From assembly GCA_013824055.1 (NCBI GenBank), contig PNNE01000447.1, positions 1-14,655 of the forward strand: 14,655 nucleotides of DNA. Reading direction: 5' to 3'. Position 1 is the first letter of the stretch; every line of letters begins with the position of its first letter. This stretch comes from Rhodobacter sp. Lineage in GTDB: Bacteria; Pseudomonadota; Alphaproteobacteria; Rhodobacterales; Rhodobacteraceae. Below are positions 7,124-14,655 of this stretch, piece after piece. Below the pieces are notes generated by a model. That model did no database searches and had not been told where the DNA came from. It was given only the letters and a program-made list of their open reading frames with translations. The position numbers and the translations under genes were made by a program.

Positions 7124-7309
7124 CTAATGGTCGTCGTGCGCGTGGTCGCGGTCGATGACATAGCGCTTGTCGCAGTAGCCGCATTCGACCCAGCCGGTGT
7201 CTTGCGGGATCGTCAGCCAGACGCGGGGATGCCCAAGGGCGCCCTCGCCGCCGTCGCAGGCCACTTTCCAGGTGGTGACGGTCTGGGTCTCGGGGGCTTC
7301 GGTGGGCAT
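7124..7309 (-). CDS. Small CHCC zinc-finger domain protein (zf-CHCC / NDUFS6-like)
   Basis: The product is 61 aa. The metal ligands are C18, H27, C43 and C46 (C-x8-H-x15-C-x2-C) in ACDGG...GHPRVWL...VECGYCDKRYV. This is the zf-CHCC pattern of bacterial relatives of the complex I subunit NDUFS6, and in alphaproteobacteria such proteins are candidates for complex I accessory function. It ends in a His/Asp-rich tail (DRDHAHDDH) that could also bind metal. The start at 7309 is chosen for AAAGGA (7323-7318) 8 nt upstream; an in-frame ATG at 7366 would add a proline-rich tail without support. It is convergent with the GNAT gene. The hairpin at 7417-7452 separates it from the upstream isomerase gene. 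Confidence 0.85.
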   Translation of the reverse strand: MPTEAPETQTVTTWKVACDGGEGALGHPRVWLTIPQDTGWVECGYCDKRYVIDRDHAHDDH

Positions 7310-7416
7310 GGGCAGGGTCCTTTGCAAGTCCGCACCGCCTTTTAGCGGCGGAGGGGCCGGGGGCACAAGAGGGATGCGGGAGCGGAAGGCGGGGCGGCGG
7401 GAGGGCGGGGCGGGGT

Positions 7417-7452
7417 GGTGGGCGAACCTGCCTGACGGCAGAACCGCCCACC
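7417..7452 (-). terminator. Nested hairpin after the isomerase gene, candidate transcription end
   Basis: The outer stem is GGTGGGCG/CGCCCACC (8 bp). A symmetric 3x3 internal loop (AAC/AAC) follows, then an inner stem CTGCC/GGCAG with loop TGAC. It lies 36 nt after the isomerase stop on the minus strand. No U-tract follows. Instead the minus-strand RNA becomes very C-rich and U-poor (7416-7378), which suits Rho-dependent ending at least as well as intrinsic termination. Confidence 0.5.
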
Positions 7453-7496
7453 CGCAGTCACCCGCAGTTACCCCCAGTTACCCGCAGTCACCCGCC
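7451..7496 (-). repeat. 10-bp tandem repeat giving stop codons in all three frames at the isomerase 3' end
   Basis: Read on the minus strand, four units T(G/A)ACTG(C/G)GGG follow each other from 7490 to 7451, after a partial GGCGGG. Each unit begins with a stop codon (TGA, TAA, TAA, TGA). Because the period is 10, the stops fall in frames 0, +1, +2 and 0. The first TGA is the actual stop of the isomerase gene. Confidence 0.85.
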
Positions 7497-8264
7497 GATC
7501 AGCGCCCCGCGCGATTTCAGCGCAGCCAGCCAGGAGAGGCCCTGCGCAGTGCCCTTCGCCGGGCGATATTCGGCGGCGATCCAGACCCCGGGGCAATGCG
7601 CGTCGATCTCGTCGCAGAGGTCGGGAAGCGAAAAGCCCCCGCCGCCCGGTTCGTTCCGGGCCGGGAAACCCGCGATCTGCACGTGATTGATCCGGTGGCG
7701 CTGGTCCTGCCACACCGCCCCGGCGTCCCCATGCAGGCGGGCGGCGTGCCAGAGGTCGAACTGCAGGCCGATCCGGGGGCTGGCGATGTCGTCCAGGATG
7801 CGGGCGGCCTGGTCGTAGTCGTTCAGGAAATAGCCCGGCATGTCATCGGGGTTCAGCGGTTCCAGGCAAAGCGTCAGCCCGGGCGCTTCGGCCAGGGCCC
7901 AGGTCAGGTTCTCGACATAGCACTGTTCGGCCTGCGGGCCCTTGGCGACCCCGGCCATCACGTGCACGCGGTCGGCCTGCAGCCGGGTGGCATATTCGGC
8001 GGCGCGCAGGAAGCTGTCGCGAAAGCGCAGCTCCATTCCGGGAACGGCGGCGAAGCCCCGGTCCCCGCTGGCCCAGTCGCCCGGCGGCGTGTTGATGAGC
8101 GCAAGCGGCAACCCGTTCAGGGCACGTTCCCAATCCGCCATCGGCGCGTCGTAGGGGAACAGCACCTCGACCCCGTCGAACCCGCAGCGCTGCGCCCAGT
8201 CGGGGCGGTCAAGCGTCGGAACCTCGGTGAAGAGCAGGGTCAGGTTGGCGGCGAAACGGGGCAT
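7488..8264 (-). CDS. hyi: Hydroxypyruvate isomerase-like TIM-barrel protein
   Basis: The product is 258 aa, the same length as E. coli Hyi. It has the xylose isomerase-like/AP endonuclease 2 TIM-barrel pattern: FAANLTLLFTEVP (4-16), CGFDGVEVLFPYD (27-39), LCLEPLNPDDMPGYFL (132-147), GLQFDLWHAARLHGD (166-180), NHVQIAGFPARNEPG (193-207) and WIAAEYRPAKGT (228-239). Likely metal ligands are E135, D170, Q196 and E232. Hyi converts hydroxypyruvate to tartronate semialdehyde in glyoxylate/glycerate metabolism. Related family members act on other keto-sugars, so the substrate is not certain. No glycerate-pathway partner (Gcl, GlxR) is in the window. The start at 8264 matches the family start; it lies 7 nt after the stop of the DUF1285 gene, so translation is probably coupled, and no strong ribosome site is visible. 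Confidence 0.82.
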   Translation of the reverse strand: MPRFAANLTLLFTEVPTLDRPDWAQRCGFDGVEVLFPYDAPMADWERALNGLPLALINTPPGDWASGDRGFAAVPGMELRFRDSFLRAAEYATRLQADRVHVMAGVAKGPQAEQCYVENLTWALAEAPGLTLCLEPLNPDDMPGYFLNDYDQAARILDDIASPRIGLQFDLWHAARLHGDAGAVWQDQRHRINHVQIAGFPARNEPGGGGFSLPDLCDEIDAHCPGVWIAAEYRPAKGTAQGLSWLAALKSRGALIGG

Positions 8265-8271
8265 GTGTTGT

Positions 8272-8856
8272 TCAGGGCAATTCCGACGAAGGGATGACCG
8301 GGAAGAACTGCCCCGAGGACCATAGCCCGAACCACTTATGCCCGTCGTGCACCTCATGGCAACCCAGATCGATCAGCCGGTAGAAGGATTTCCGGTCGAT
8401 CAGCGCCCAGAGATTGCTGCGGATCAGGATGTAGGGCGAGGGTTCGCCCGTCCCTGCATCGCGCTCGACACGCAAGGGGTGGTCGGGACCAAGGACCGCC
8501 ACATCCCCGGTTTTCGTGGTGAAGCTCAGGATCTGGTCCGGGCCTTCGCCCGTCCGGTCGAAGTCGATGGCCAGAAGCGGGGCGTCATCGACGGTGATCC
8601 CCACCTTCTCGGCCGGCGTCACCAGGAAGTAGTCGTCGCCCTCGCGCTTCAGGATCGAGGAGAAGAGCTTGACCAGCGGCGCGCGGCCGATGGGCGTGCC
8701 AAGGTAGAACCAGGTGCCGTCGCGCGCGATGCGCATGTCGATGTCGCCGCAGAACGGCGGGTTCCACAGGTGGACCGGGGGCGGACCCTTCTGCCCGGCG
8801 GCCCTGGCGGCGGCGGCGAGGGTATCGGCATTGGGCTTCGGCGGGGGTGTCTGCAT
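8272..8856 (-). CDS. DUF1285 domain-containing protein
   Basis: The product is 194 aa with no signal peptide or membrane helix, so probably cytoplasmic. Characteristic segments are NPPFCGDIDMRIARDGTWFY (32-51), GTPIGRAPLVKLFSSILKRE (53-72) and YFLVTPAEKVGITVDDAP (76-93). These match the DUF1285 family, which has an unassigned function and occurs in many proteobacteria. The first 30 residues are Pro/Ala-rich. The start at 8856 gives the family-like N-terminus; no good ribosome site is visible, and an in-frame ATG at 8955 would begin inside the palindrome region. It is the first gene of a two-gene unit with the isomerase (7-nt gap) and is divergent from the MoxR operon. Confidence 0.87.
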   Translation of the reverse strand: MQTPPPKPNADTLAAAARAAGQKGPPPVHLWNPPFCGDIDMRIARDGTWFYLGTPIGRAPLVKLFSSILKREGDDYFLVTPAEKVGITVDDAPLLAIDFDRTGEGPDQILSFTTKTGDVAVLGPDHPLRVERDAGTGEPSPYILIRSNLWALIDRKSFYRLIDLGCHEVHDGHKWFGLWSSGQFFPVIPSSELP

Positions 8857-8929
8857 GGGCAGGCAGTCTAGCGGGGCTGGGGCCAGGTGCAACCGGGTCT
8901 GCAAGCGGAGGGGCGGCCGGGCCGGGAGA

Positions 8930-8973
8930 GCAAATCTTTTCGAAAAGATTTGCAAAAGCCTTGGAAGGCTTTT
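8930..8973. repeat. Two abutting palindromes between divergent DUF1285 and MoxR genes
   Basis: Palindrome 1 (8930-8953) is a perfect 24-bp one with arms GCAAATCTTTTC/GAAAAGATTTGC and no loop. Palindrome 2 (8954-8973) follows without a gap: AAAAGCCTT-GG-AAGGCTTTT. They are AT-rich in a GC-rich setting. Palindrome 2 looks like a bidirectional A-tract/stem/T-tract terminator. I recall similar twin palindromes between genes in Rhodobacter-type genomes, so this may be a dispersed element. Confidence 0.75.
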
Positions 8974-9033
8974 GGCCCGGCCCTGACGCGCCTCTCACGA
9001 TCATTTGTGTCAAGTCGCCTTTTGCCATTTGTA

Positions 9034-9063
9034 CCCGCCGGGATACTTCGCTTTACTGGCGGG
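9034..9063 (+). promoter_or_regulatory. CCCGCC/GGCGGG inverted repeat in the MoxR operon leader
   Basis: CCCGCC (9034-9039) and GGCGGG (9058-9063) are separated by 18 nt (GGGATACTTCGCTTTACT) and end 26 nt before the MoxR start codon. It may form a leader hairpin just upstream of the ribosome site (AAGGGAG, 9076-9082). The GGGATACTT part resembles GGGATATTT in the segment at 2432-2474. No good -35/-10 pair is visible nearby. Confidence 0.3.
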
Positions 9064-9089
9064 GATGGACCCTGAAGGGAGCTTGAGGC

Positions 9090-10090
<1,001 letters not shown>

Positions 10091-10094
<4 letters not shown>

Positions 10095-10990
10095 GCACAG
10101 CCCCCCAGCCGCCGACCAGCGACCTGCGCTCGCGCGCCGAGGCGCTGGGGCAGACCCTGCCGCCGCTTCTGGCCGAGGCCGAGATGCTGGCCTCGACCGT
10201 GATGATGGGCGAGCATGGCCGCCGCAGGGCCGGTCTTGGGGATGAGTTCTGGCAGTATCGCCCGGCGCATCAGGGCGATTCGGTGCGGATGGTCGACTGG
10301 CGGCGGTCGGCGCGGTCGGACGCGCATTTCGTGCGCGAACGCGAATGGCAGGCGGCGCAGTCGGTGACGCTCTGGGTCGATCCGGCCAAGTCGATGAGCT
10401 TTGCCGGCGACAAGACCCGCGCGCCCAAGGCCGACCGGGCCAGGCTGCTGGGCCTGGCGCTGGCGGTGCTGCTGCTGCGTGGCGGCGAACGGGTCGGGCT
10501 GGCGGGCCTCGCCTCGCCCCGCGCCGGGCGGGCGCAGCTTTTGCGGCTGGCCGAGCGGCTGTCGGGCGAGGCGGCGGGCGAGACGGCGGGCGAGGACTAT
10601 GGCGCTCCGCGGACCGAGGGCATGGTCAGTCATGGTCGCGCCGTCTTCCTGTCCGACTTTCTGGGCGACCTGTCGGGGATCGAGGCCGGGCTGGCCCGCG
10701 CTGCCGACCGGGGGGTGAAGGGGGTGCTGATCCAGGTCCTTGATCCCGCCGAGGAGGAGTTTCCCTTCGACGGCCGCACCATCTTTGAATCGATGGGCGG
10801 CACCATGCGGCACGAAACCCAGCGGGCCGGAGACCTGCGGACCCGCTATCTGGCGCGTCTGGCGGAACGCAAGGACCGGCTCGCCGGGCTGGCCCGCGCC
10901 GTCGGCTGGCACTACACCACCCATCACACCGGCCATCCGGCGCAGTCGGCCCTGCTCTGGGCCTATCTGGCGCTGCAGGGGGGGCGGTAG
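10091..10990 (+). CDS. DUF58 domain-containing protein (vWA-like)
   Basis: The product is 299 aa. The DUF58 core is GDEFWQYRPAHQGDSVRMVDW (50-70) with RRSARSDAHFVREREWQ after it, followed by a vWA-like fold starting at SVTLWVDPAKSMSF (91-104). The MIDAS motif DxSxS reads D97-P-A-K-S101, so the middle Ser is replaced by Ala and metal binding may be weak. LSDFLGDLSG (187-196) is the usual later Asp-containing loop. There is no membrane helix. DUF58 proteins are regular partners of MoxR ATPases, probably as adaptors. The GTG at 10091 overlaps the MoxR stop as GTGA, with a GAGG ribosome site just upstream inside moxR. The stop TAG is followed directly by the next start. Confidence 0.93.
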
Positions 10991-13777
10991 GTGTTCACCC
11001 TTGGCCCCATCGGTTTCGCGGCCCCCTGGCTGCTGGTTGCCCTGATCGCGCTGCCGGTCCTGTGGCTGCTGCTGCGCGCCGTGCCGCCCGCGCCGATCCG
11101 GCGGCGGTTTCCCGGCGTGGCGCTGCTCCTGGGCCTGAAGGACGAAGAGGCCGAGACCGACAAGACGCCCTGGTGGCTGCTCTTGCTGCGGACGCTGGCC
11201 ATTGCCGCCGTGATCATCGGCTTTGCCGGACCGGTCCTGAACCCCGACGACCGTGCACCGGGGACGGGGCCGATGCTCATCGTCGTCGATGGCGGCTGGG
11301 CTGATGCCCGCGACTGGCCGCAGCGGCTGGAGAAGATCGAGGCGCTGGTGGCCGAGGCGGGCGCGCAGGGCCGCCCCTTGGCGCTCTTGCGCCTGACCGA
11401 TGCGCCGGGTGTGGTGGACTTCCAGACCTCGGAAGCCTGGGCGGGGCGGGCCGCAGGTCTGCAGCCGCAGGCCTGGGCGCCGGCGGGCTTTGCCGACTGG
11501 GCCCAGGTGCTGCCCGAGGGGAGCTTCGACACGACCTGGCTGTCCGACGGCCTGGCGCATGACGGGCGCGACGCGCTGCTGTCCGCCCTGCAATCGCGCG
11601 GCGAGGTCCGGGTGATCGAGAACATCCGTGCCGTCCACGGTCTGCACCCCCCGCGGTTCGAGGATGGCAAGGTCGTCGTCTCGGCCAGCCGGATGCCGGC
11701 CGGCGAGGCGGGGTCGGTCGAGGTCGTGGCGCAAGGCCCGGACCCGGCCGGGATCGAGCGTGACCTTGGCCGCGTGACGCTGGCCTTCGCGGGCGGGGCG
11801 GCGACTGCCGAGGCCGCGATGGACCTGCCGCCGGAACTGCGCAACCGGATCACCCGGTTCGTGCTGGAGGGCCAGCGCACCGCCGGGGCCGTCATCCTGG
11901 CCGATGACAGCCTGAAACGCCGCAAGATCGCGCTGATCCAAAGCGGCGCGGACGAGGAAACCCTGCAGCTTCTGTCGCCGCTGCACTACCTGCGCCAGGC
12001 GCTGGCGCCCACGGCGGACATCATCGACGGCAACCTCAGGGACACCCTTCTGGCCAATCCTGACGTGGTGATCCTGGCCGACGTGGCCGAAATCGGCGGG
12101 CCGGAGCGCGATGCGCTGCTGGAGTGGGTCGACAACGGCGGCCTGCTGTTGCGCTTTGCCGGGCCGGTGATGGCCGCCAGCGACGTCAGCCGCATCGACG
12201 AGGATCCGCTGATGCCGGTCCGCCTGCGCGAAGGCGGCCGCACTGTCGGCGGCGCGATGAGCTGGGGCGAGCCGAAGGCGCTGGCCCCCTTCCCGGAAGG
12301 TTCGCCCTTCTTCGGGCTGACCGCGCCGCCGGACGTCGTGGTGCGCGAGCAGGTGCTGGCGCAGCCCGACCCCGACCTGACCGAACGCACCATCGCGGCA
12401 CTGGACGACGGCACGCCGCTGATGACCCGCAAGGTGATCGGCGGCGGGCAGGTCGTGCTGGTCCACGTCACCGCCAACGCCGAATGGTCCTCGTTGCCGC
12501 TGTCGGGGTTGTTCGTGCAGATGCTGGAACGGCTTGCCGTCTCGACCAGGCCCGCCCGGCCCGAGGCGGCCGACCTCTCTGGCCAGATCTGGTCGCCCGA
12601 GGTGGTGCTGGACGCCTATGGTTCGGCCTCGGACGCGGGCGAGTTGCCGGGGGTCGAGGGCGAGGCGCTGGCAAAGGCGATTGCGGCAGGCCCGTCGCGC
12701 GACTTCCAGCCGGGTCTGTACGCGGGCGCGGATCGGCGGGTGGCGCTGAACGTGATGGGCGAGGAGACCGCGCTTGTGCCTGCCGTCTGGCCGCAATCGG
12801 TGCCGGTGGACCGGCTTGAGGCGCGGGCGGTCCAGGCCCTGAAGGGCGACTTCCTGACCTTCGCGGCGGTTCTGCTCTTGCTGGACGTGCTGGCCGCGCT
12901 CTGGCTGGCGGGGCGCCTGCGCGGGATCGCGCGCGGTTCGACAGCGGTGCTGGCGCTGGCGCTTCTGGCTGCCACGCCGCGCGAGGCGGCCGCTCAGGAC
13001 ACCCCCGCGCCGAACGACGACTTCGCCATCCAGGCGACAACCTCGGTCGTCCTTGCCCATGTCCTGACCGGCGACCCGCAGGTGGACGAGCTGGCGCGGC
13101 AGGGACTTCTGGGCCTGTCCGACAAGCTGTGGCAGCGCACCTCGGTCGAGCCGATGATGCCGATGGGCGTGGATATCGAGACGGACGAGCTGGCCTTCTT
13201 CCCGTTTCTCTACTGGCCGGTGGTGGCCGGCGCGGCAGAACCCTCGGACGCGGCCTATGCCAGGCTGAACCAGTATCTGCGGACCGGGGGGATGATCCTG
13301 TTCGACACCCGCGACGCCGACCTTGCCGGCTTTGGCGGCGGCACCACGCCCGAGGGCCAGGCGTTGCAGCTGATCGCCTCGGGCCTGGACATCCCGCCGC
13401 TGGAGCCGATCCCGCTGGACCATGTGCTGACCCGGACCTTCTACCTGTTGCAGGACTTCCCCGGACGTCACCAGGGCGGGCAGCTCTGGGTCGAGGCTGC
13501 GCCCGATGCCGAAGCCGTCGCCGCCGAGGGGATGCCGTTCCGCAACCTCAACGACGGGGTGACGCCGGTGGTGATCGGCGGGGCGGACTGGGCCGCGGCC
13601 TGGGCGACCGATGATCTCGGTGTGCCGCTGGTCCCCGTCGGGCGCGGCTTTGCCGGCGAGCAGCAGCGCGAGATCGCCTACCGCTTCGGCATCAACCTCA
13701 TCATGCATGTGCTGACCGGCAACTACAAATCCGACCAGGTCCATGTGCCCGCCCTTCTGGAAAGGCTGGGCCAATGA
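10991..13777 (+). CDS. DUF4159 membrane protein with BatA-like N-terminus, degenerate vWA and GATase-like domain
   Basis: The product is 928 aa. Residues 1-85 form a BatA-type (aerotolerance regulator) N-terminus with helices at about 9-29 and 61-83. A vWA-like region follows (95-215), but its MIDAS position reads D100-G-G-W, so the metal site is lost. Residues 312-515 look like a class I glutamine amidotransferase-like fold (KIALIQSGADEETLQLL, DVVILADVAEIGG, LLEWVDNGGLLLRF) without an evident catalytic Cys. Helices at about 621-641 and 646-663 precede AAAQD (666-670) and the DUF4159 domain (about 677-910: FAIQATTSVVLAHVLTG, FFPFLYWPV, RLNQYLRTGGMILFDTRD). The GTG start directly follows the previous stop, with AGGGGGG upstream. 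The ATGA overlap couples it to the next gene. Most of it probably faces the periplasm. The function is unknown. Confidence 0.9.
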   Translation: MFTLGPIGFAAPWLLVALIALPVLWLLLRAVPPAPIRRRFPGVALLLGLKDEEAETDKTPWWLLLLRTLAIAAVIIGFAGPVLNPDDRAPGTGPMLIVVDGGWADARDWPQRLEKIEALVAEAGAQGRPLALLRLTDAPGVVDFQTSEAWAGRAAGLQPQAWAPAGFADWAQVLPEGSFDTTWLSDGLAHDGRDALLSALQSRGEVRVIENIRAVHGLHPPRFEDGKVVVSASRMPAGEAGSVEVVAQGPDPAGIERDLGRVTLAFAGGAATAEAAMDLPPELRNRITRFVLEGQRTAGAVILADDSLKRRKIALIQSGADEETLQLLSPLHYLRQALAPTADIIDGNLRDTLLANPDVVILADVAEIGGPERDALLEWVDNGGLLLRFAGPVMAASDVSRIDEDPLMPVRLREGGRTVGGAMSWGEPKALAPFPEGSPFFGLTAPPDVVVREQVLAQPDPDLTERTIAALDDGTPLMTRKVIGGGQVVLVHVTANAEWSSLPLSGLFVQMLERLAVSTRPARPEAADLSGQIWSPEVVLDAYGSASDAGELPGVEGEALAKAIAAGPSRDFQPGLYAGADRRVALNVMGEETALVPAVWPQSVPVDRLEARAVQALKGDFLTFAAVLLLLDVLAALWLAGRLRGIARGSTAVLALALLAATPREAAAQDTPAPNDDFAIQATTSVVLAHVLTGDPQVDELARQGLLGLSDKLWQRTSVEPMMPMGVDIETDELAFFPFLYWPVVAGAAEPSDAAYARLNQYLRTGGMILFDTRDADLAGFGGGTTPEGQALQLIASGLDIPPLEPIPLDHVLTRTFYLLQDFPGRHQGGQLWVEAAPDAEAVAAEGMPFRNLNDGVTPVVIGGADWAAAWATDDLGVPLVPVGRGFAGEQQREIAYRFGINLIMHVLTGNYKSDQVHVPALLERLGQ

Positions 13778-14655
13778 GCGCCTCTGTCATCTTCGCGCCC
13801 CTCGTGTCCCTGTGGCTGGTCTATGCACTGGCGGCGGCCGCGGTCCTTCTGGTCGGGCTTGCGCTGTTGCGCGGGCTTTCCGGCTGGTGGATCCGCGCGC
13901 TGGCGCTTGGCGCGCTGGTGCTGGCGCTGGCCAACCCCGCCTTGCAGGAAGAGGAACGCCAGAACCTGTCCGACATCGTGATCCTGGTCGTCGACGAAAG
14001 CGCCAGTCAGGAACTGGGCGACCGCAGGGCACAGACCCAGGCCGCCATCGCCTCGGTCGTGGCCGAGATCGCCCGGATGCCGAACACCGAACTGCGCATC
14101 CACCGGGTCGGCGACGGGGACGAGGATTCGGGGACACTGGCCCTGACCGCGCTGTCCGAAGCCCTGGCCGAAGAGCCGCGCGCGCGGGTGGCGGGGGTGA
14201 TCCTTCTGACCGACGGCCGGGTCCATGACCTGGGCGTCGTCCCGAACCTGCCCGCGCCCCTGCAGGTGCTGCTGACCGGCCGCGAAGCCGACTGGGACCG
14301 CCGCATCGTCGTGAAGAACGCTCCCGCCTTCGCCATCATCGGCGAGGAGTTCCAGCTTGAACTTCGGGTCGAGGATGTCGGCGCCCCGCCGCCGCTTGGC
14401 GCCGAGGTCGAGCTGACCATCGCGGTCGACACCGAGGAGCCGGCGACCTACATCGTCCCCTTGAACCAGGACCTCGAACTGCCGGTCACGCTGCCGCACG
14501 GCGGGGCGAACGTGCTGCAATTCTCGGTCGCGCCGGTCGAGGGCGAGATCACCGACCGCAACAACGCCTCTGCCGTCCAGATCAACGGGGTCCGCGACCG
14601 GCTGCGGGTCTTGCTGATCAGCGGCGAGCCGCACGCGGGCGAACGGGTCTGGCGC
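13774..14655 (+). CDS. Membrane-anchored vWA-domain protein, C-terminus cut by right edge
   Basis: Reading from the ATG at 13774, 294 codons run without a stop to the last base, so the gene continues beyond the window. Two hydrophobic helices (about 7-33 and 38-54) precede a vWA domain with a complete MIDAS: D74-E-S76-A-S78 (DIVILVVDESAS), then the later LLTDGR loop (144-149, D147). A beta-rich stretch follows (185-270). The visible end, RLRVLLISGEPHAGERVWR (276-294), looks like the start of a GATase-like domain as in the upstream gene. The two proteins therefore seem to be diverged relatives with the same order: helices, vWA, GATase-like. The start overlaps the DUF4159 stop (ATGA), so it belongs to the MoxR operon. 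Of the vWA modules visible in this operon, this one alone retains a full metal-binding motif, so it is a good candidate for the MoxR/DUF58 client. Confidence 0.88.
   Translation, partial: MSASVIFAPLVSLWLVYALAAAAVLLVGLALLRGLSGWWIRALALGALVLALANPALQEEERQNLSDIVILVVDESASQELGDRRAQTQAAIASVVAEIARMPNTELRIHRVGDGDEDSGTLALTALSEALAEEPRARVAGVILLTDGRVHDLGVVPNLPAPLQVLLTGREADWDRRIVVKNAPAFAIIGEEFQLELRVEDVGAPPPLGAEVELTIAVDTEEPATYIVPLNQDLELPVTLPHGGANVLQFSVAPVEGEITDRNNASAVQINGVRDRLRVLLISGEPHAGERVWR

Noticed and set aside
7451..7496. CRISPR-like array
   Set aside because: Units are 10 bp with no spacers and no cas genes nearby; it is a plain tandem repeat.
7197..8297. A 366-aa plus-strand open frame over the isomerase gene
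   Set aside because: It crosses the repeat array, the hairpin and two minus-strand genes, has no family motif and lacks a plausible ribosome site.

Overview
The window is high-GC DNA with dense coding in both orientations. Codon use, gene content and protein signatures (a GT14/DUF5928 glycosyltransferase divergent from a short sulfotransferase, a DUF1285 gene next to a hydroxypyruvate-isomerase-like gene, a CHCC zinc-finger mini-protein, a MoxR/DUF58/DUF4159 operon) fit an alphaproteobacterium of the Rhodobacterales (Rhodobacteraceae/Paracoccaceae type). This is inferred from protein families; there is no rRNA here to confirm it. No tRNA, rRNA, CRISPR array, transposase or phage gene was found.

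Left part (1-2290): the 5' end of a sulfotransferase gene runs off the left edge on the minus strand. It is divergent from a core-2/I-branching-type beta-1,6-N-acetylglucosaminyltransferase followed by a HIT (histidine triad) gene. The promoter region between the divergent genes holds a perfect 17-bp palindrome. The first pair looks like extracellular or surface glycan decoration. Bases 2291-2634 are non-coding and contain strong hairpins and a probable dispersed repeat.

Middle part (2635-9089): polA (minus) encodes a complete, proofreading DNA polymerase I. It lies 51 bp downstream of a DUF2459/TIGR02117 membrane-anchored protein on the same strand. A 439-bp spacer with two poly-C tracts precedes a GNAT acetyltransferase (plus), which converges on a 61-aa CHCC zinc-finger protein (minus). 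Next comes a minus-strand pair, DUF1285 then a hydroxypyruvate-isomerase-like TIM barrel. Its end is marked by a 10-bp tandem repeat that places stop codons in all three frames, followed by a nested hairpin. Bases 8857-9089 hold two abutting palindromes between divergent genes.

Right part (9090-14655): four tightly coupled plus-strand genes encode a MoxR AAA+ ATPase, a DUF58 protein, a 928-aa BatA-like/vWA/GATase-like/DUF4159 membrane protein and a second membrane vWA protein that runs off the right edge. Overlaps of 4 bp (GTGA, ATGA) and one directly abutting stop/start indicate one operon. Members of this class are usually pictured as a MoxR chaperone acting with vWA-domain proteins in envelope-associated maturation, but the substrate is unknown. 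This is the least understood and most interesting system in the window. Its vWA metal sites range from intact to lost, and a signal-peptide-like segment is buried inside the DUF4159 protein.
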